Shown here piece after piece: positions 44,272 to 52,884 of a stretch of 64,000 nt of DNA. A program made the position numbers and the translations under genes. The notes beneath the pieces were generated by a model. It was not told the origin of the DNA. It made no database searches and was given only the letters and a program-made list of their open reading frames with translations. The stretch is taken from assembly GCF_900143095.1 (NCBI RefSeq), contig NZ_FRDA01000009.1, positions 124,001 to 188,000 of the forward strand, given 5' to 3'. The stretch is from Pseudomonas asturiensis (GTDB lineage: Bacteria > Pseudomonadota > Gammaproteobacteria > Pseudomonadales > Pseudomonadaceae). Numbering within the stretch: position 1 is the first letter of the stretch; each line of letters starts with the position of its first letter.

Positions 44272-46836
44272 ATGCGTATCGACAGATTGACCAGCAAATT
44301 ACAGTTAGCGTTATCAGACTCGCAATCGCTGGCAGTGGGCCTGGACCATCCAGCCATTGAGCCTGCGCACTTGATGCAGGCATTGCTTGAACAACAAGGC
44401 GGCTCGATCAAACCGCTGCTGTTGCAGGTGGGTTTCGACATCAACAGCCTGCGCAAGGAATTGAGCAAAGAGCTCGATCAACTGCCAAAAATCCAGAATC
44501 CGACCGGCGACGTCAATATGTCGCAGGAATTGGCGCGTCTGCTCAATCAGGCCGACCGTCTGGCCCAGCAGAAAGGCGATCAGTTCATTTCCAGCGAACT
44601 GGTGTTACTCGCCGCCATGGACGAGAGCAGCAAGCTGGGCAAGCTGCTGCTCGGTCAGGGCGTGAGCAAGAAGGCGCTGGAAAATGCCATCAACAACCTG
44701 CGCGGCGGTGGAGCGGTCAATGACCCCAACGTCGAAGAGTCGCGTCAGGCGCTGGACAAGTACACCGTCGACCTGACCAAGCGCGCAGAAGAAGGCAAGC
44801 TCGATCCGGTGATCGGCCGTGACGACGAGATTCGCCGTACCATTCAGGTTCTGCAACGCCGCACCAAGAACAATCCGGTGCTGATCGGTGAGCCTGGCGT
44901 GGGCAAGACCGCGATCGCCGAAGGTCTGGCGCAGCGCATCATCAACGGTGAAGTGCCTGACGGGTTGCGCGGCAAGCGCTTGCTGTCGCTGGACATGGGC
45001 GCCCTGATTGCCGGTGCCAAGTACCGGGGTGAGTTCGAGGAACGCCTGAAGTCGCTGCTCAACGAACTGTCCAAGCAGGAAGGCCAGATCATCCTGTTCA
45101 TCGACGAGTTGCACACCATGGTCGGCGCCGGCAAAGGCGAGGGCTCAATGGATGCGGGCAACATGCTCAAACCGGCCCTGGCGCGCGGTGAGCTGCATTG
45201 CGTTGGCGCGACCACGCTCAACGAGTACCGCCAATATATAGAGAAGGATGCGGCGCTTGAGCGACGCTTCCAGAAAGTACTGGTGGACGAGCCGAGCGAA
45301 GAAGACACCATCGCGATCCTGCGTGGCCTCAAGGAGCGCTACGAAGTCCACCACAAGGTCGCCATTACTGACGGCGCGATCATTGCGGCGGCGAAGCTGA
45401 GCCACCGTTACATCACCGATCGCCAGTTGCCGGACAAGGCGATTGACCTGATCGACGAAGCGGCCAGCCGCATTCGCATGGAAATCGACTCCAAGCCGGA
45501 AGTGCTTGATCGTCTTGAGCGACGCCTGATTCAACTGAAAGTGGAAGCCCAGGCGCTCAAGAAAGAGAAAGACGAGGCGGCGATAAAACGTCTGGAAAAA
45601 CTTCAGGACGATATCCAGCGCCTGGAGCTTGAATACGCTGACCTGGAAGAAATCTGGACCTCGGAAAAAGCTGAAGTCACAGGTTCGGCGCAGATCCAGC
45701 AGAAAATCGAGCAGTCCCGTCAGGAACTGGAAGCGGCGCGTCGTCGTGGCGACCTTAATCGCATGGCCGAATTGCAGTACGGGATCATCCCGGACCTGGA
45801 GCGCAGCCTGCAGATGGTCGATCAGCATGGCAAGCCAGAGAACCAGTTGCTGCGCAGCAAAGTGACCGAGGAAGAGATTGCCGAAGTCGTGTCGAAGTGG
45901 ACCGGCATTCCGGTCTCCAAGATGCTGGAAGGCGAGCGCGAAAAACTGTTGAAGATGGAAACCTTGTTGCACAACCGGGTCATCGGTCAGGAAGAGGCCG
46001 TCGTCGCGGTGTCCAACGCGGTGCGTCGTTCACGTGCCGGGTTGTCTGATCCGAACCGGCCAAGCGGCTCGTTCATGTTCCTCGGCCCGACCGGTGTGGG
46101 TAAGACCGAATTGTGCAAGGCGCTGGCGGAGTTCCTGTTCGACACCGAAGAGGCCATGGTGCGTATCGACATGTCCGAGTTCATGGAGAAACATTCCGTG
46201 GCGCGGCTTATCGGTGCGCCGCCAGGCTATGTCGGCTATGAGGAGGGCGGTTACCTGACCGAGGCCGTCCGTCGCAAACCGTACTCGGTGATCTTGCTCG
46301 ATGAGGTCGAGAAGGCTCATTCGGACGTGTTCAACATTCTGTTGCAGGTGCTGGAAGACGGCCGCCTGACCGATAGCCACGGGCGCACGGTGGATTTCCG
46401 CAACACGGTCATCGTCATGACCTCCAACCTGGGCTCTGCGCAGATTCAGGAACTGGTCGGCGATCGTGAAGCGCAGCGCGCAGCGGTGATGGATGCCGTC
46501 AGTACGCACTTCCGTCCGGAGTTCATCAACCGGATCGACGAAGTGGTGATCTTCGAGCCTCTGGCGCGTGATCAGATCGCCGGTATCACCGACATCCAGC
46601 TGGACCGCCTGCGCAAGCGTCTTACCGAGCGCGAGCTTTCCCTCACGCTCAGCCCGGAGGCGCTGGACAAGCTGATTGCGGTGGGCTACGACCCGGTCTA
46701 TGGCGCGCGTCCATTGAAACGAGCCATCCAGCGCTGGATCGAAAACCCGCTGGCGCAGCTGATCCTGTCGGGGAGCTTCGTACCCGGCACGGGTATTACC
46801 GGGCGCGTTGTAGACGACGAGATCGTATTTGCCTGA
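44272..46836 (+). CDS. clpB: Disaggregase chaperone ClpB
   Basis: An 854-residue AAA+ ring chaperone that works with DnaK to dissolve protein aggregates. Walker A motifs are GEPGVGKTA in the first ATPase ring and GPTGVGKTE in the second, with a long coiled-coil middle domain (residues about 410-525) and FIDELHTMVGAG as the first Walker B region. The start MRIDRLTSKLQ is at 44272, with GGAAGG before it; a GTG two codons upstream is in frame. It is followed by a terminator and a tRNA cluster, the classic integration region in pseudomonads. Confidence 0.97.
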   Translation: MRIDRLTSKLQLALSDSQSLAVGLDHPAIEPAHLMQALLEQQGGSIKPLLLQVGFDINSLRKELSKELDQLPKIQNPTGDVNMSQELARLLNQADRLAQQKGDQFISSELVLLAAMDESSKLGKLLLGQGVSKKALENAINNLRGGGAVNDPNVEESRQALDKYTVDLTKRAEEGKLDPVIGRDDEIRRTIQVLQRRTKNNPVLIGEPGVGKTAIAEGLAQRIINGEVPDGLRGKRLLSLDMGALIAGAKYRGEFEERLKSLLNELSKQEGQIILFIDELHTMVGAGKGEGSMDAGNMLKPALARGELHCVGATTLNEYRQYIEKDAALERRFQKVLVDEPSEEDTIAILRGLKERYEVHHKVAITDGAIIAAAKLSHRYITDRQLPDKAIDLIDEAASRIRMEIDSKPEVLDRLERRLIQLKVEAQALKKEKDEAAIKRLEKLQDDIQRLELEYADLEEIWTSEKAEVTGSAQIQQKIEQSRQELEAARRRGDLNRMAELQYGIIPDLERSLQMVDQHGKPENQLLRSKVTEEEIAEVVSKWTGIPVSKMLEGEREKLLKMETLLHNRVIGQEEAVVAVSNAVRRSRAGLSDPNRPSGSFMFLGPTGVGKTELCKALAEFLFDTEEAMVRIDMSEFMEKHSVARLIGAPPGYVGYEEGGYLTEAVRRKPYSVILLDEVEKAHSDVFNILLQVLEDGRLTDSHGRTVDFRNTVIVMTSNLGSAQIQELVGDREAQRAAVMDAVSTHFRPEFINRIDEVVIFEPLARDQIAGITDIQLDRLRKRLTERELSLTLSPEALDKLIAVGYDPVYGARPLKRAIQRWIENPLAQLILSGSFVPGTGITGRVVDDEIVFA

Positions 46837-46858
46837 TGGATCAGGTTGCCTTATAAAG

Positions 46859-46886
46859 AAGGGCTCCCCAACAGGAGCCCTTTTGA
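46859..46886 (+). terminator. Rho-independent terminator of clpB
   Basis: AAGGGCTCC and GGAGCCCTTTT pair around a short loop, with a T-run, 25 bases after the stop. Confidence 0.85.
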
Positions 46887-46973
46887 TCACGACGACAGAC
46901 GTAGCAAAATCAGCCCTGAAAGGCGATCTGAAAAAAAATCGCAAATCATTGTCTTAAAAAGCAATTTAGAGGG

Positions 46974-47001
46974 TTGACAGGTGTTTTTAAAATTGTAGAA
47001 T
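46974..47001 (+). promoter_or_regulatory. Sigma-70 promoter of the tRNA cluster
   Basis: TTGACA (46974-46979) and TAGAAT (46996-47001) are 16 bases apart and followed by the GC-rich discriminator AGCGCGCC, typical of stable RNA promoters under stringent control. The first tRNA is 130 bases downstream. Confidence 0.8.
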
Positions 47002-47130
47002 AGCGCGCCTCAGAGACGTGAACGCAACGATACAAACGAAGCGCAAAGGTCAATGAGATTGAAATCAAAGAGTTAACAGCGACGTGATTTCAATGCTGCA
47101 AGTGGTAACGTTGAATCTGAAATTGATAGT

Positions 47131-47206
<76 letters not shown>

Positions 47207-47235
47207 GATTTCACAAGGTTCAATGATGTTTCAGT

Positions 47236-47312
47236 CGGGGTATAGCGCAGTCCGGTAGCGCGCCTGCTTTGGGAGCAGGATGTCAGGAGTTCGAATCCCC
47301 TTACCCCGACCA
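47236..47312 (+). tRNA. tRNA-Pro (TGG), first copy
   Basis: A 77-base cloverleaf. Acceptor CGGGGTA pairs with TACCCCG, the anticodon loop TTTGGGA gives TGG, and CCA is encoded. An identical copy lies at 47489-47565. Confidence 0.95.
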
Positions 47313-47317
47313 TATTT

Positions 47318-47393
47318 GGGTCGTTAGCTCAGTTGGTAGAGCAGTTGGCTTTTAACCAATTGGTCGTAGGTTCGAATCCCACACGACCCACCA
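47318..47393 (+). tRNA. tRNA-Lys (TTT)
   Basis: A 76-base cloverleaf. Acceptor GGGTCGT pairs with ACGACCC, anticodon TTT, CCA encoded. The 3' ends of tRNA-Lys genes are the known attachment sites of PAPI-1, pKLC102 and PPHGI-1-type elements. Confidence 0.95.
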
Positions 47394-47399
47394 TTTTTG

Positions 47400-47423
47400 G
47401 CTCCAAGGTTCACCTTGGAGCCG
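47400..47423. repeat. Stem-loop between tRNA-Lys and second tRNA-Pro
   Basis: GGCTCCAAGG and CCTTGGAGCC form a perfect ten-base stem with a four-base loop. There is no T-run, so it may be an RNA-processing signal in the tRNA precursor. Confidence 0.6.
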
Positions 47424-47488
47424 AATCTTAAAGATCTGATGCCACTCGTATCAGGTCGCAGGCAGCTTGTTGAGGTGCCTTGATTTAC

Positions 47489-47565
47489 CGGGGTATAGCG
47501 CAGTCCGGTAGCGCGCCTGCTTTGGGAGCAGGATGTCAGGAGTTCGAATCCCCTTACCCCGACCA
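47489..47565 (+). tRNA. tRNA-Pro (TGG), second identical copy
   Basis: A 77-base gene identical to the copy at 47236-47312, with different flanks. It is the last tRNA before the integrative element, so it is either a member of the chromosomal cluster or carried by the element (if the attachment site is tRNA-Lys). Confidence 0.95.
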
Positions 47566-47711
47566 AACGTTGTGTGGCTTTACTTCAAGATTCTATAGGG
47601 TGGAACATGCGTGTGCTGAAGCAGGCACTTCCGTCTGAGGGATTTTGAACCCAGACAAGCAGCCGTCTGTCGCGAAACATAGCGCCGGCAATCGGTGATG
47701 TCAAATTGGAG

Positions 47712-47754
47712 CGCCCCGTTCCGAGCGAAAGCTTGTGAACGGGGCGTTTTTTTT
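47712..47754 (+). terminator. Rho-independent terminator downstream of the tRNA cluster
   Basis: CGCCCCGTTC and GAACGGGGCG form a ten-base stem with a run of eight T after it. It can end read-through from the tRNA operon before it meets the integrase gene. The surrounding gap (47566-47891) holds no convincing gene; a 97-codon minus-strand frame crosses this terminator and is discounted. Confidence 0.85.
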
Positions 47755-47891
47755 GGCAAAAAATGCTGTGCTGCGCGTGTATCGGCCCCGCCAATCCTGT
47801 CATTAGGCCGAATCCATAAATTATCGACCGAGCGACGTGTCTTCTGATAATGGCAGAATGATTATTTTTACCGCGCACTGGAGCAGCTGGA

Positions 47892-49295
47892 TCATCCGGA
47901 TCTGCCTATCCAGCCGGTGAGTTCCAGCATCTCAGGACGCAGCTGATGTTCATCTTTGTTTAAGCTCACTGGTTCAGGAGCGGGATCACTTCCCGCGATA
48001 TTTTCTTGGACCCATCGCGTCAGTTCACCCAAGCTTCTGAGTAGATCTTCTGGACTGGGGCAGCCCAGCGGCAACTGACTTGTTTCTGAGTCAGTGCTTA
48101 TGGGCGGTGAGGTTCGGACGTTTTGGCCCGCAGCACCACCCGCAGAATCAACCGTCACTGTGATTTGTGCTTGTTTTCGATGCAAGGGCACGGGTTGAGT
48201 CAGCTGTTTGCCTTGTGAACGGCTCAATAGGGTTTTGGACTGAGTGGCGTTTTCTTCCTTGTACGCTGCCACCGGCATCAAGTCCTTCACTGGGGCAGTT
48301 ATTGACGGATGTTTTTCAGCGCGCACCGCTGCATCTGTCTTAGCCATGTAGCTGATCTTCGCCGGACGCTTCCCTCGCTCATTCATCACCGCCCGCATCA
48401 TGTCGTAATCGGGCTCGATGTAATCCATTGTGGTTGCGATATTTGAGTGGTTCAGCAATTTCTTGGTTAGATAGATATTGCGCTCCGGGAGTGTCATCAG
48501 CTCACTGGCGATCGTGTGGCGGAATCTGTGAGGTGTCATCCGTGTGCCCGTCATTGCGGTGAGCTTTTTGTACATCGCTTCGACTTGGTGGGAGTTCATT
48601 TCCTGACGACGGTAGTGGCCTGAAAATCTGTTCACGTTGAACAACTGGTCACCCGGCTGGAACCTCAAAGCCTTTGCTGCCTGCATAAGGGCTTCAAGCT
48701 GAGGCAGGAGACCATCTGGAATCGGTATCAGGAATTCGCGATGAGTCTTCTCTGTCTCCCCTCTAATCCTGATCAGCCTGTCCCTCAGATACACATCTGC
48801 GTAACGTAGGCACAAAAGCGCGTTCAGCCTAAGTCCCGTGTAATAAAATGTCTCAAAGACAGACAGCCAGAACCAGGCTGGGGTGATTTCTGTGCGTTCG
48901 GCCGTCGTTCGCTCTTCCGCTGCCAGGACTTTGAGCCAGTTTCTAGCTCGAACTGTCGCGTCGTTCGCGACAGTTTTTTTCGGGCGCTTTGGAGGCACTA
49001 CGCGTGTATTTTTAAGCGGGTTGACTACCAGATCAATCAACCCGTGCTCTATGGCGTAGCCGTAGATCGTGCGCAAGTGACTTGAGTAGGTATTCCAGCT
49101 TCGCTTAGAAATTCTTTCCAATTCAGACCTGCGCCAGTCAAGCATATCCCGATGAGTCGTTTCACAAGCAAGACAGTCGCCGAAAAACCTCACGTATGAC
49201 TTTGTTGCTGCCAAGTAAATTTTTACCGTGTCTGGTCTCAAATCATGAGTGAGAATGTACTCTTGGGTCAGCTCCGGAAGCGTCATGGTGTTCAT
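47892..49295 (-). CDS. Tyrosine recombinase/integrase with long C-terminal extension
   Basis: A 467-residue site-specific recombinase, probably the integrase of the element. A SAM-like N-terminal domain (residues 1-110) precedes the catalytic domain: Arg in YTGLRLNALL, the HRFRHTIASEL box, and the LLNHSNIATTMDYIEP box with the Tyr nucleophile near residue 300. The RHRHY set looks complete. About 150 residues follow the Tyr, rich in Ser, Pro and Gln, which is unusual for this family. It overlaps the relaxase stop by four bases (ATGA), so the two genes are cotranscribed toward the tRNA end. Confidence 0.9.
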   Translation of the reverse strand: MNTMTLPELTQEYILTHDLRPDTVKIYLAATKSYVRFFGDCLACETTHRDMLDWRRSELERISKRSWNTYSSHLRTIYGYAIEHGLIDLVVNPLKNTRVVPPKRPKKTVANDATVRARNWLKVLAAEERTTAERTEITPAWFWLSVFETFYYTGLRLNALLCLRYADVYLRDRLIRIRGETEKTHREFLIPIPDGLLPQLEALMQAAKALRFQPGDQLFNVNRFSGHYRRQEMNSHQVEAMYKKLTAMTGTRMTPHRFRHTIASELMTLPERNIYLTKKLLNHSNIATTMDYIEPDYDMMRAVMNERGKRPAKISYMAKTDAAVRAEKHPSITAPVKDLMPVAAYKEENATQSKTLLSRSQGKQLTQPVPLHRKQAQITVTVDSAGGAAGQNVRTSPPISTDSETSQLPLGCPSPEDLLRSLGELTRWVQENIAGSDPAPEPVSLNKDEHQLRPEMLELTGWIGRSG

Positions 49296-51232
49296 TCAGA
49301 TGTTTCCTTATCTGCCAAGTCAGCCAGGGTTATGACCGGGTTGTCATAAGGCACTTCGCTGAATACGTCGGTAGGCTCCAGGAGCAGATAGCCCCTTAAT
49401 TGCTTGCTTTTGCGCGGACCCTTCACTAAGCAGGTCCAGATGTTCAAGCCAGCAGCTGTCTTGCGATGTTTTTTCAGTTTCTCAAACGCCCGTTGCACCA
49501 CCTGCCAAGCCTCCAGGTCACGCTCCTTGGCCTCTCGCTCAATCGCAGGATGCTCAAGTGCGTAGCGTTTGAAGATGTCCGGGCTGACCAGAAAGGCGGT
49601 GCTATCCACTGTATGCACACGTGCTTTGGCGTCGTTGATTATGATTCGGTGGGAAATAACGCCGCCCCTCAACCAAGTCAGAAAATTAGCGCCGTGGTTT
49701 GGGGCTGAGTCAGCCGAGCTGTTCGTGGTCGCTGCTGCTGGAGCAGTTCCGCTGACGCGTGTTTCTGCTTCAGTTTGTTTAGGTTGACTGAGCCGTGTGG
49801 GTGCTTTGATAGGGGGCGAGAAGGGGATCTCGTCCTTATCATCGTGGTCTTTCTCTAAGCTTTGTATCGTATCCGCTGGGGCGGCTGCAGCAATTGGTAC
49901 CGGGTCAGGAAATAAATCCAGCAGCTCATCTAACGCATCAAAATCTTTTGCCGGTGCCGGTGTTTGCTTGGTAGTTGCTTGCGATGCAGCCTGATCGACA
50001 ACAACAAGCGGTTTTTTGGCTGAACCCGGCTCTGTTTCTCCGGTTGGTTGACTTATCTGGTCAGCATCGCCTGCAGCTGAAGCAGACTCTACTGTTAGTG
50101 TCCCGGTATAGGCCTCGGGTCGATCTTTTGCGTTTGGCCAGATCAGTGCCGGCGCTATTTTCAGCACTGTGAACGTATTCTTCCAGCCACGGCCATTGTC
50201 GATGCTGGCCTTCCAGATCGCCTTACCCTCACCGTTTGGTTGGATGATCGCCTGGTCTTGCAGCAGATTGAACATTGGAGCATTCGAAGTGGGGATGTGC
50301 TCGATCCCCTGAGAAAGCAAATGAGCTCGTAACTGATCCACTGCTGGCTTGCTGACAAGCCACAAGCCATCCTGAGTCAGCCAGCCGTCAGACGGACCAT
50401 CGGGCTGGTTCAGCTTGAATTTCTCAGATACGAGCATCCGCAAGCCTTCAGCCAGTTGCCGCTGGATGGACTGCTTGGGAGCAGACATCGCGCGAGCCGG
50501 GTTACCGCCCAATTCCTGCGCCACGGACGCTTGGTCAGCTTGCGACACGATTTCGCCAAGGATATCGGCATGCTCATACTGGCCTGCGAACGCAAACACC
50601 AGCTGCGCCCAAAGTTCTGGAAAGCCGCTGAGCCAGTCGAGTGCTTTTGCTGGTATCACTCTGCAGTAGATCAGCGAGGATGCTGCACCATGCAGTCTGT
50701 AGTCGCGGCCTTTCACATACTTAAAGCGATATGGCTGATCCAGAGGCCCGTGCCATGGGTGCCAGATGGCGCCATCGGCGAGTTCTACTTTTACGTCTAC
50801 CGCAATCTTCCCTAAGTCATGGACCAACGCTCCGTATGCGGATGCGGCAGACCATGCCTCAGACTGGGCAGCTTGCGACTCTGGCGGCGCTCCAATCGGC
50901 AAAAGATACATCTGCCGGATTTTCAGCGCGTACGCGACGATTTCTAGTCCATGATCCAGCATGCCGCCATGGTAAGCATGGTGGTGGTTCTCTGATGCGG
51001 GAAGATGTTGTACCAACGCCGCGTAGCTTTTGAAGGCTTGCACATAGAGCGTTTCGAATTGCTCGCGAGGGAGCGACGTCCGTTGCCAGATGTTTTCAAT
51101 GAGCTGACGCCGACGGGGAGTGGAGAGTAATGCATCGGGTGACTCTGGTCTGAAAAAGCCCGCATTAGAGTTGGATGGTGTGGTCGGAGACGCTTTTCTT
51201 CGCAACAGAAAATTGAGCATTGAGGCACCCAT
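49292..51232 (-). CDS. traI: MobH-family TraI-like relaxase
   Basis: A protein of about 646 residues that should nick oriT and start transfer. The N-terminal part has the HD-hydrolase-like residues of the MobH (TIGR03760) group: NHHHAYHGGMLDHGLE near residue 80 and LVHDLGKIAVDVK near residue 135. A proline- and glutamine-rich linker (about residues 390-510) joins a C-terminal domain ending in a winged-helix-like segment. Two starts are possible, 51232 and 51220 (MLNFLLRRK). It is coupled to the integrase gene, an order known from this ICE family. Confidence 0.88.
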   Translation of the reverse strand: MGASMLNFLLRRKASPTTPSNSNAGFFRPESPDALLSTPRRRQLIENIWQRTSLPREQFETLYVQAFKSYAALVQHLPASENHHHAYHGGMLDHGLEIVAYALKIRQMYLLPIGAPPESQAAQSEAWSAASAYGALVHDLGKIAVDVKVELADGAIWHPWHGPLDQPYRFKYVKGRDYRLHGAASSLIYCRVIPAKALDWLSGFPELWAQLVFAFAGQYEHADILGEIVSQADQASVAQELGGNPARAMSAPKQSIQRQLAEGLRMLVSEKFKLNQPDGPSDGWLTQDGLWLVSKPAVDQLRAHLLSQGIEHIPTSNAPMFNLLQDQAIIQPNGEGKAIWKASIDNGRGWKNTFTVLKIAPALIWPNAKDRPEAYTGTLTVESASAAGDADQISQPTGETEPGSAKKPLVVVDQAASQATTKQTPAPAKDFDALDELLDLFPDPVPIAAAAPADTIQSLEKDHDDKDEIPFSPPIKAPTRLSQPKQTEAETRVSGTAPAAATTNSSADSAPNHGANFLTWLRGGVISHRIIINDAKARVHTVDSTAFLVSPDIFKRYALEHPAIEREAKERDLEAWQVVQRAFEKLKKHRKTAAGLNIWTCLVKGPRKSKQLRGYLLLEPTDVFSEVPYDNPVITLADLADKETSE

Positions 51233-51625
51233 GATGGAGTCATTGGTGGGCCTTTTGCTCTACATGGCTCAACGTGACAAGTCGAAACCCATATCCGTCC
51301 TGGAAAGGTTATGCAGCTAAACGAGTGTGCTGTAGGTTGGGATCCAACCCTGATCATCGCGATATGGTGCCACGGCTATCAGAGAAAATGTAGCCCCACA
51401 AAACAGCGCTTCATGATGCAGGTAGAGGCTGCCCCCCCATTGCGAAATGCTTTCAGTGGCCTTTTGTTGCTGTTCCTTTCCGGCGGTTCCGCCGGCCTTT
51501 TCAGGTAAGGCACTTACCCTTATTCCCCATTCCATTCAAACCCTTCGCTTTGCCATTTGGTTCAGCCCATTTTGCCTTTTCTGTGCCGGTCAGGGCCAAG
51601 GATGGTCGAGTGCCTGCTGCAGGTT
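51233..51625. other. Relaxase upstream region, possible oriT
   Basis: A 390-base gap without a convincing gene. It contains the palindrome CCGGCGGTTCCGCCGG at 51480-51495, followed by CCTTTT, which could be a terminator for a leftward or rightward transcript or a structural part of oriT. Origins of transfer in MobH elements often lie close to the relaxase gene, but no nick site is recognised here. Confidence 0.35.
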
Positions 51626-52336
51626 TTATTTGCTGGAGGCACCAGTCATGTTTAGAGGCTGAATCAATTTGGGTCCTTGGTTTTTTACGTTGCCCACTGC
51701 GCGATCAACAGGGAACCACTCAAAATCATCGACAGGCCTGCAGTGCTCCTTTACCAGTTTTTCTGCTGCCAGGGGTGTGCAATCAAGATCAAGCCAAGTC
51801 CGTGCATCCTCTGCAGATAGCACAACAGGGCGACGATCATGGATGTCGACCATTCCCGAATCGCTCGCGGCAGTGATAATCACGAAACCGTCACCGTCAT
51901 GCGGTTCTAGTCGGGAATGCACTTGGGCCAGTGCTGCAAAAAACATCGGTTTCTTGCTCTTCAACCTGATGAAGTAGGGCTGCTTTTTCTTTGGCTCTGC
52001 TGGGTCCTTCACCCATTCGAACCAGCCATTTGCAGGCGCCACGACCCGACCAGCAGGCCACAACTCCCTGAAAAACTTCCCGGTCATTACGGTTTCAACG
52101 CGAGCGTTGATAGGAGCCTGACGTTCGCCTCTAGCCCAAAACGGCTCCCAACCCCAGTGAACCCTGTCGACGCTTAAGCCCTTTTCAGTGGGTCTGATTA
52201 CTTCAACCTTCGTGGTCGGAGCAACGTTGTATCGCTCGAGAGGCCAAATATCGTACCCGTTGATTATTAGCTGCTCTGGGGCGAGCTCTTTGAGGTAGTG
52301 GTCCATCGTTTCGTATATCGAATAGCGTCCGCACAT
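51626..52336 (-). CDS. SOS-response-associated peptidase (SRAP, YedK/HMCES-like)
   Basis: A 236-residue SRAP protein that crosslinks abasic sites in single-stranded DNA through its N-terminal Cys. The active-site set is visible: MCGRYS with Cys2, NARVET (Asn), ANGWFEWVKD (Glu) and IHDRRPVVLS (His). Its start is 73 bases from a LexA box shared with the divergent rulAB genes, so it is probably SOS-induced. On an ICE, such a protein may guard single-stranded transfer DNA. Confidence 0.93.
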   Translation of the reverse strand: MCGRYSIYETMDHYLKELAPEQLIINGYDIWPLERYNVAPTTKVEVIRPTEKGLSVDRVHWGWEPFWARGERQAPINARVETVMTGKFFRELWPAGRVVAPANGWFEWVKDPAEPKKKQPYFIRLKSKKPMFFAALAQVHSRLEPHDGDGFVIITAASDSGMVDIHDRRPVVLSAEDARTWLDLDCTPLAAEKLVKEHCRPVDDFEWFPVDRAVGNVKNQGPKLIQPLNMTGASSK

Positions 52337-52408
52337 GATGTCACCCGTAATGTCACTCGTCGAAAACCCCAGCCTGTTCGATTGACCGCATGGGGGGTAA
52401 GGGGTTTA

Positions 52409-52424
52409 CTGTATATCTGTACAG
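52409..52424. promoter_or_regulatory. LexA box between SRAP gene and rulAB
   Basis: CTGTATATCTGTACAG fits the CTGT-N8-ACAG LexA consensus exactly and lies 26 bases before the rulA ATG. It can serve both divergent promoters. Confidence 0.88.
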
Positions 52425-52449
52425 TTAATTTCTCTACCAGGTGTTCGCC

Positions 52450-52884
52450 ATGAGCGTAGTCATTCTCGGCCCATTGTCAGAAGGGGGTTGCAAGCTCCCG
52501 CTTTACTCATTCCAGGTGCCAGCCGGATTTGCATCTCCCGCTGTTGATTACATCGAAAAGCACGTTTCGTTGGATGAGATGGCCGAGGTACGGGCGCCTC
52601 ACGTGTATCTGGCCAAGATTCTCGGAGACAGCATGGTTGGGGCAGGCATATACGATAAGGATCTGATCGTGGTAGACCGCAGCCGTAATGCAGAGCACGG
52701 CGAAGTCGTGGTGGCGGCTCTGAACAACTCTGATCCGGTATGTAAGCGCCTCTATATGATGAATGGGGTCGTGAAGCTTCAGTCGGAGAACAGCGCGTAT
52801 CCGACACGGCACATATTGGAGGGTGACAACCTCGTCATCTGGGGCATAGTCACTTACAACCTGCATCGCCATGGAAAAGCATAA
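52450..52884 (+). CDS. rulA: UmuD-like RulA, mutagenesis protein
   Basis: A 144-residue UmuD homologue that self-cleaves with RecA help and then activates RulB. The cleavage site is Ala-Gly in VPAGFASPAVDY, the catalytic Ser is in ILGDSMVGAGI and the Lys in DPVCKRL. I use the ATG at 52450; a GTG three codons upstream is in frame. It overlaps rulB by 14 bases. rulAB genes give UV tolerance in P. syringae. Confidence 0.93.
   Translation: MSVVILGPLSEGGCKLPLYSFQVPAGFASPAVDYIEKHVSLDEMAEVRAPHVYLAKILGDSMVGAGIYDKDLIVVDRSRNAEHGEVVVAALNNSDPVCKRLYMMNGVVKLQSENSAYPTRHILEGDNLVIWGIVTYNLHRHGKA

Noticed and set aside
47236..47565. A CRISPR-like repeat of two identical 77-base units
   Set aside because: The repeats are tRNA-Pro genes with full cloverleafs; there are only two and no cas genes.
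47585..47878. 97-codon minus-strand frame between the tRNAs and the integrase
   Set aside because: It crosses a strong terminator hairpin and shows no protein-like pattern.
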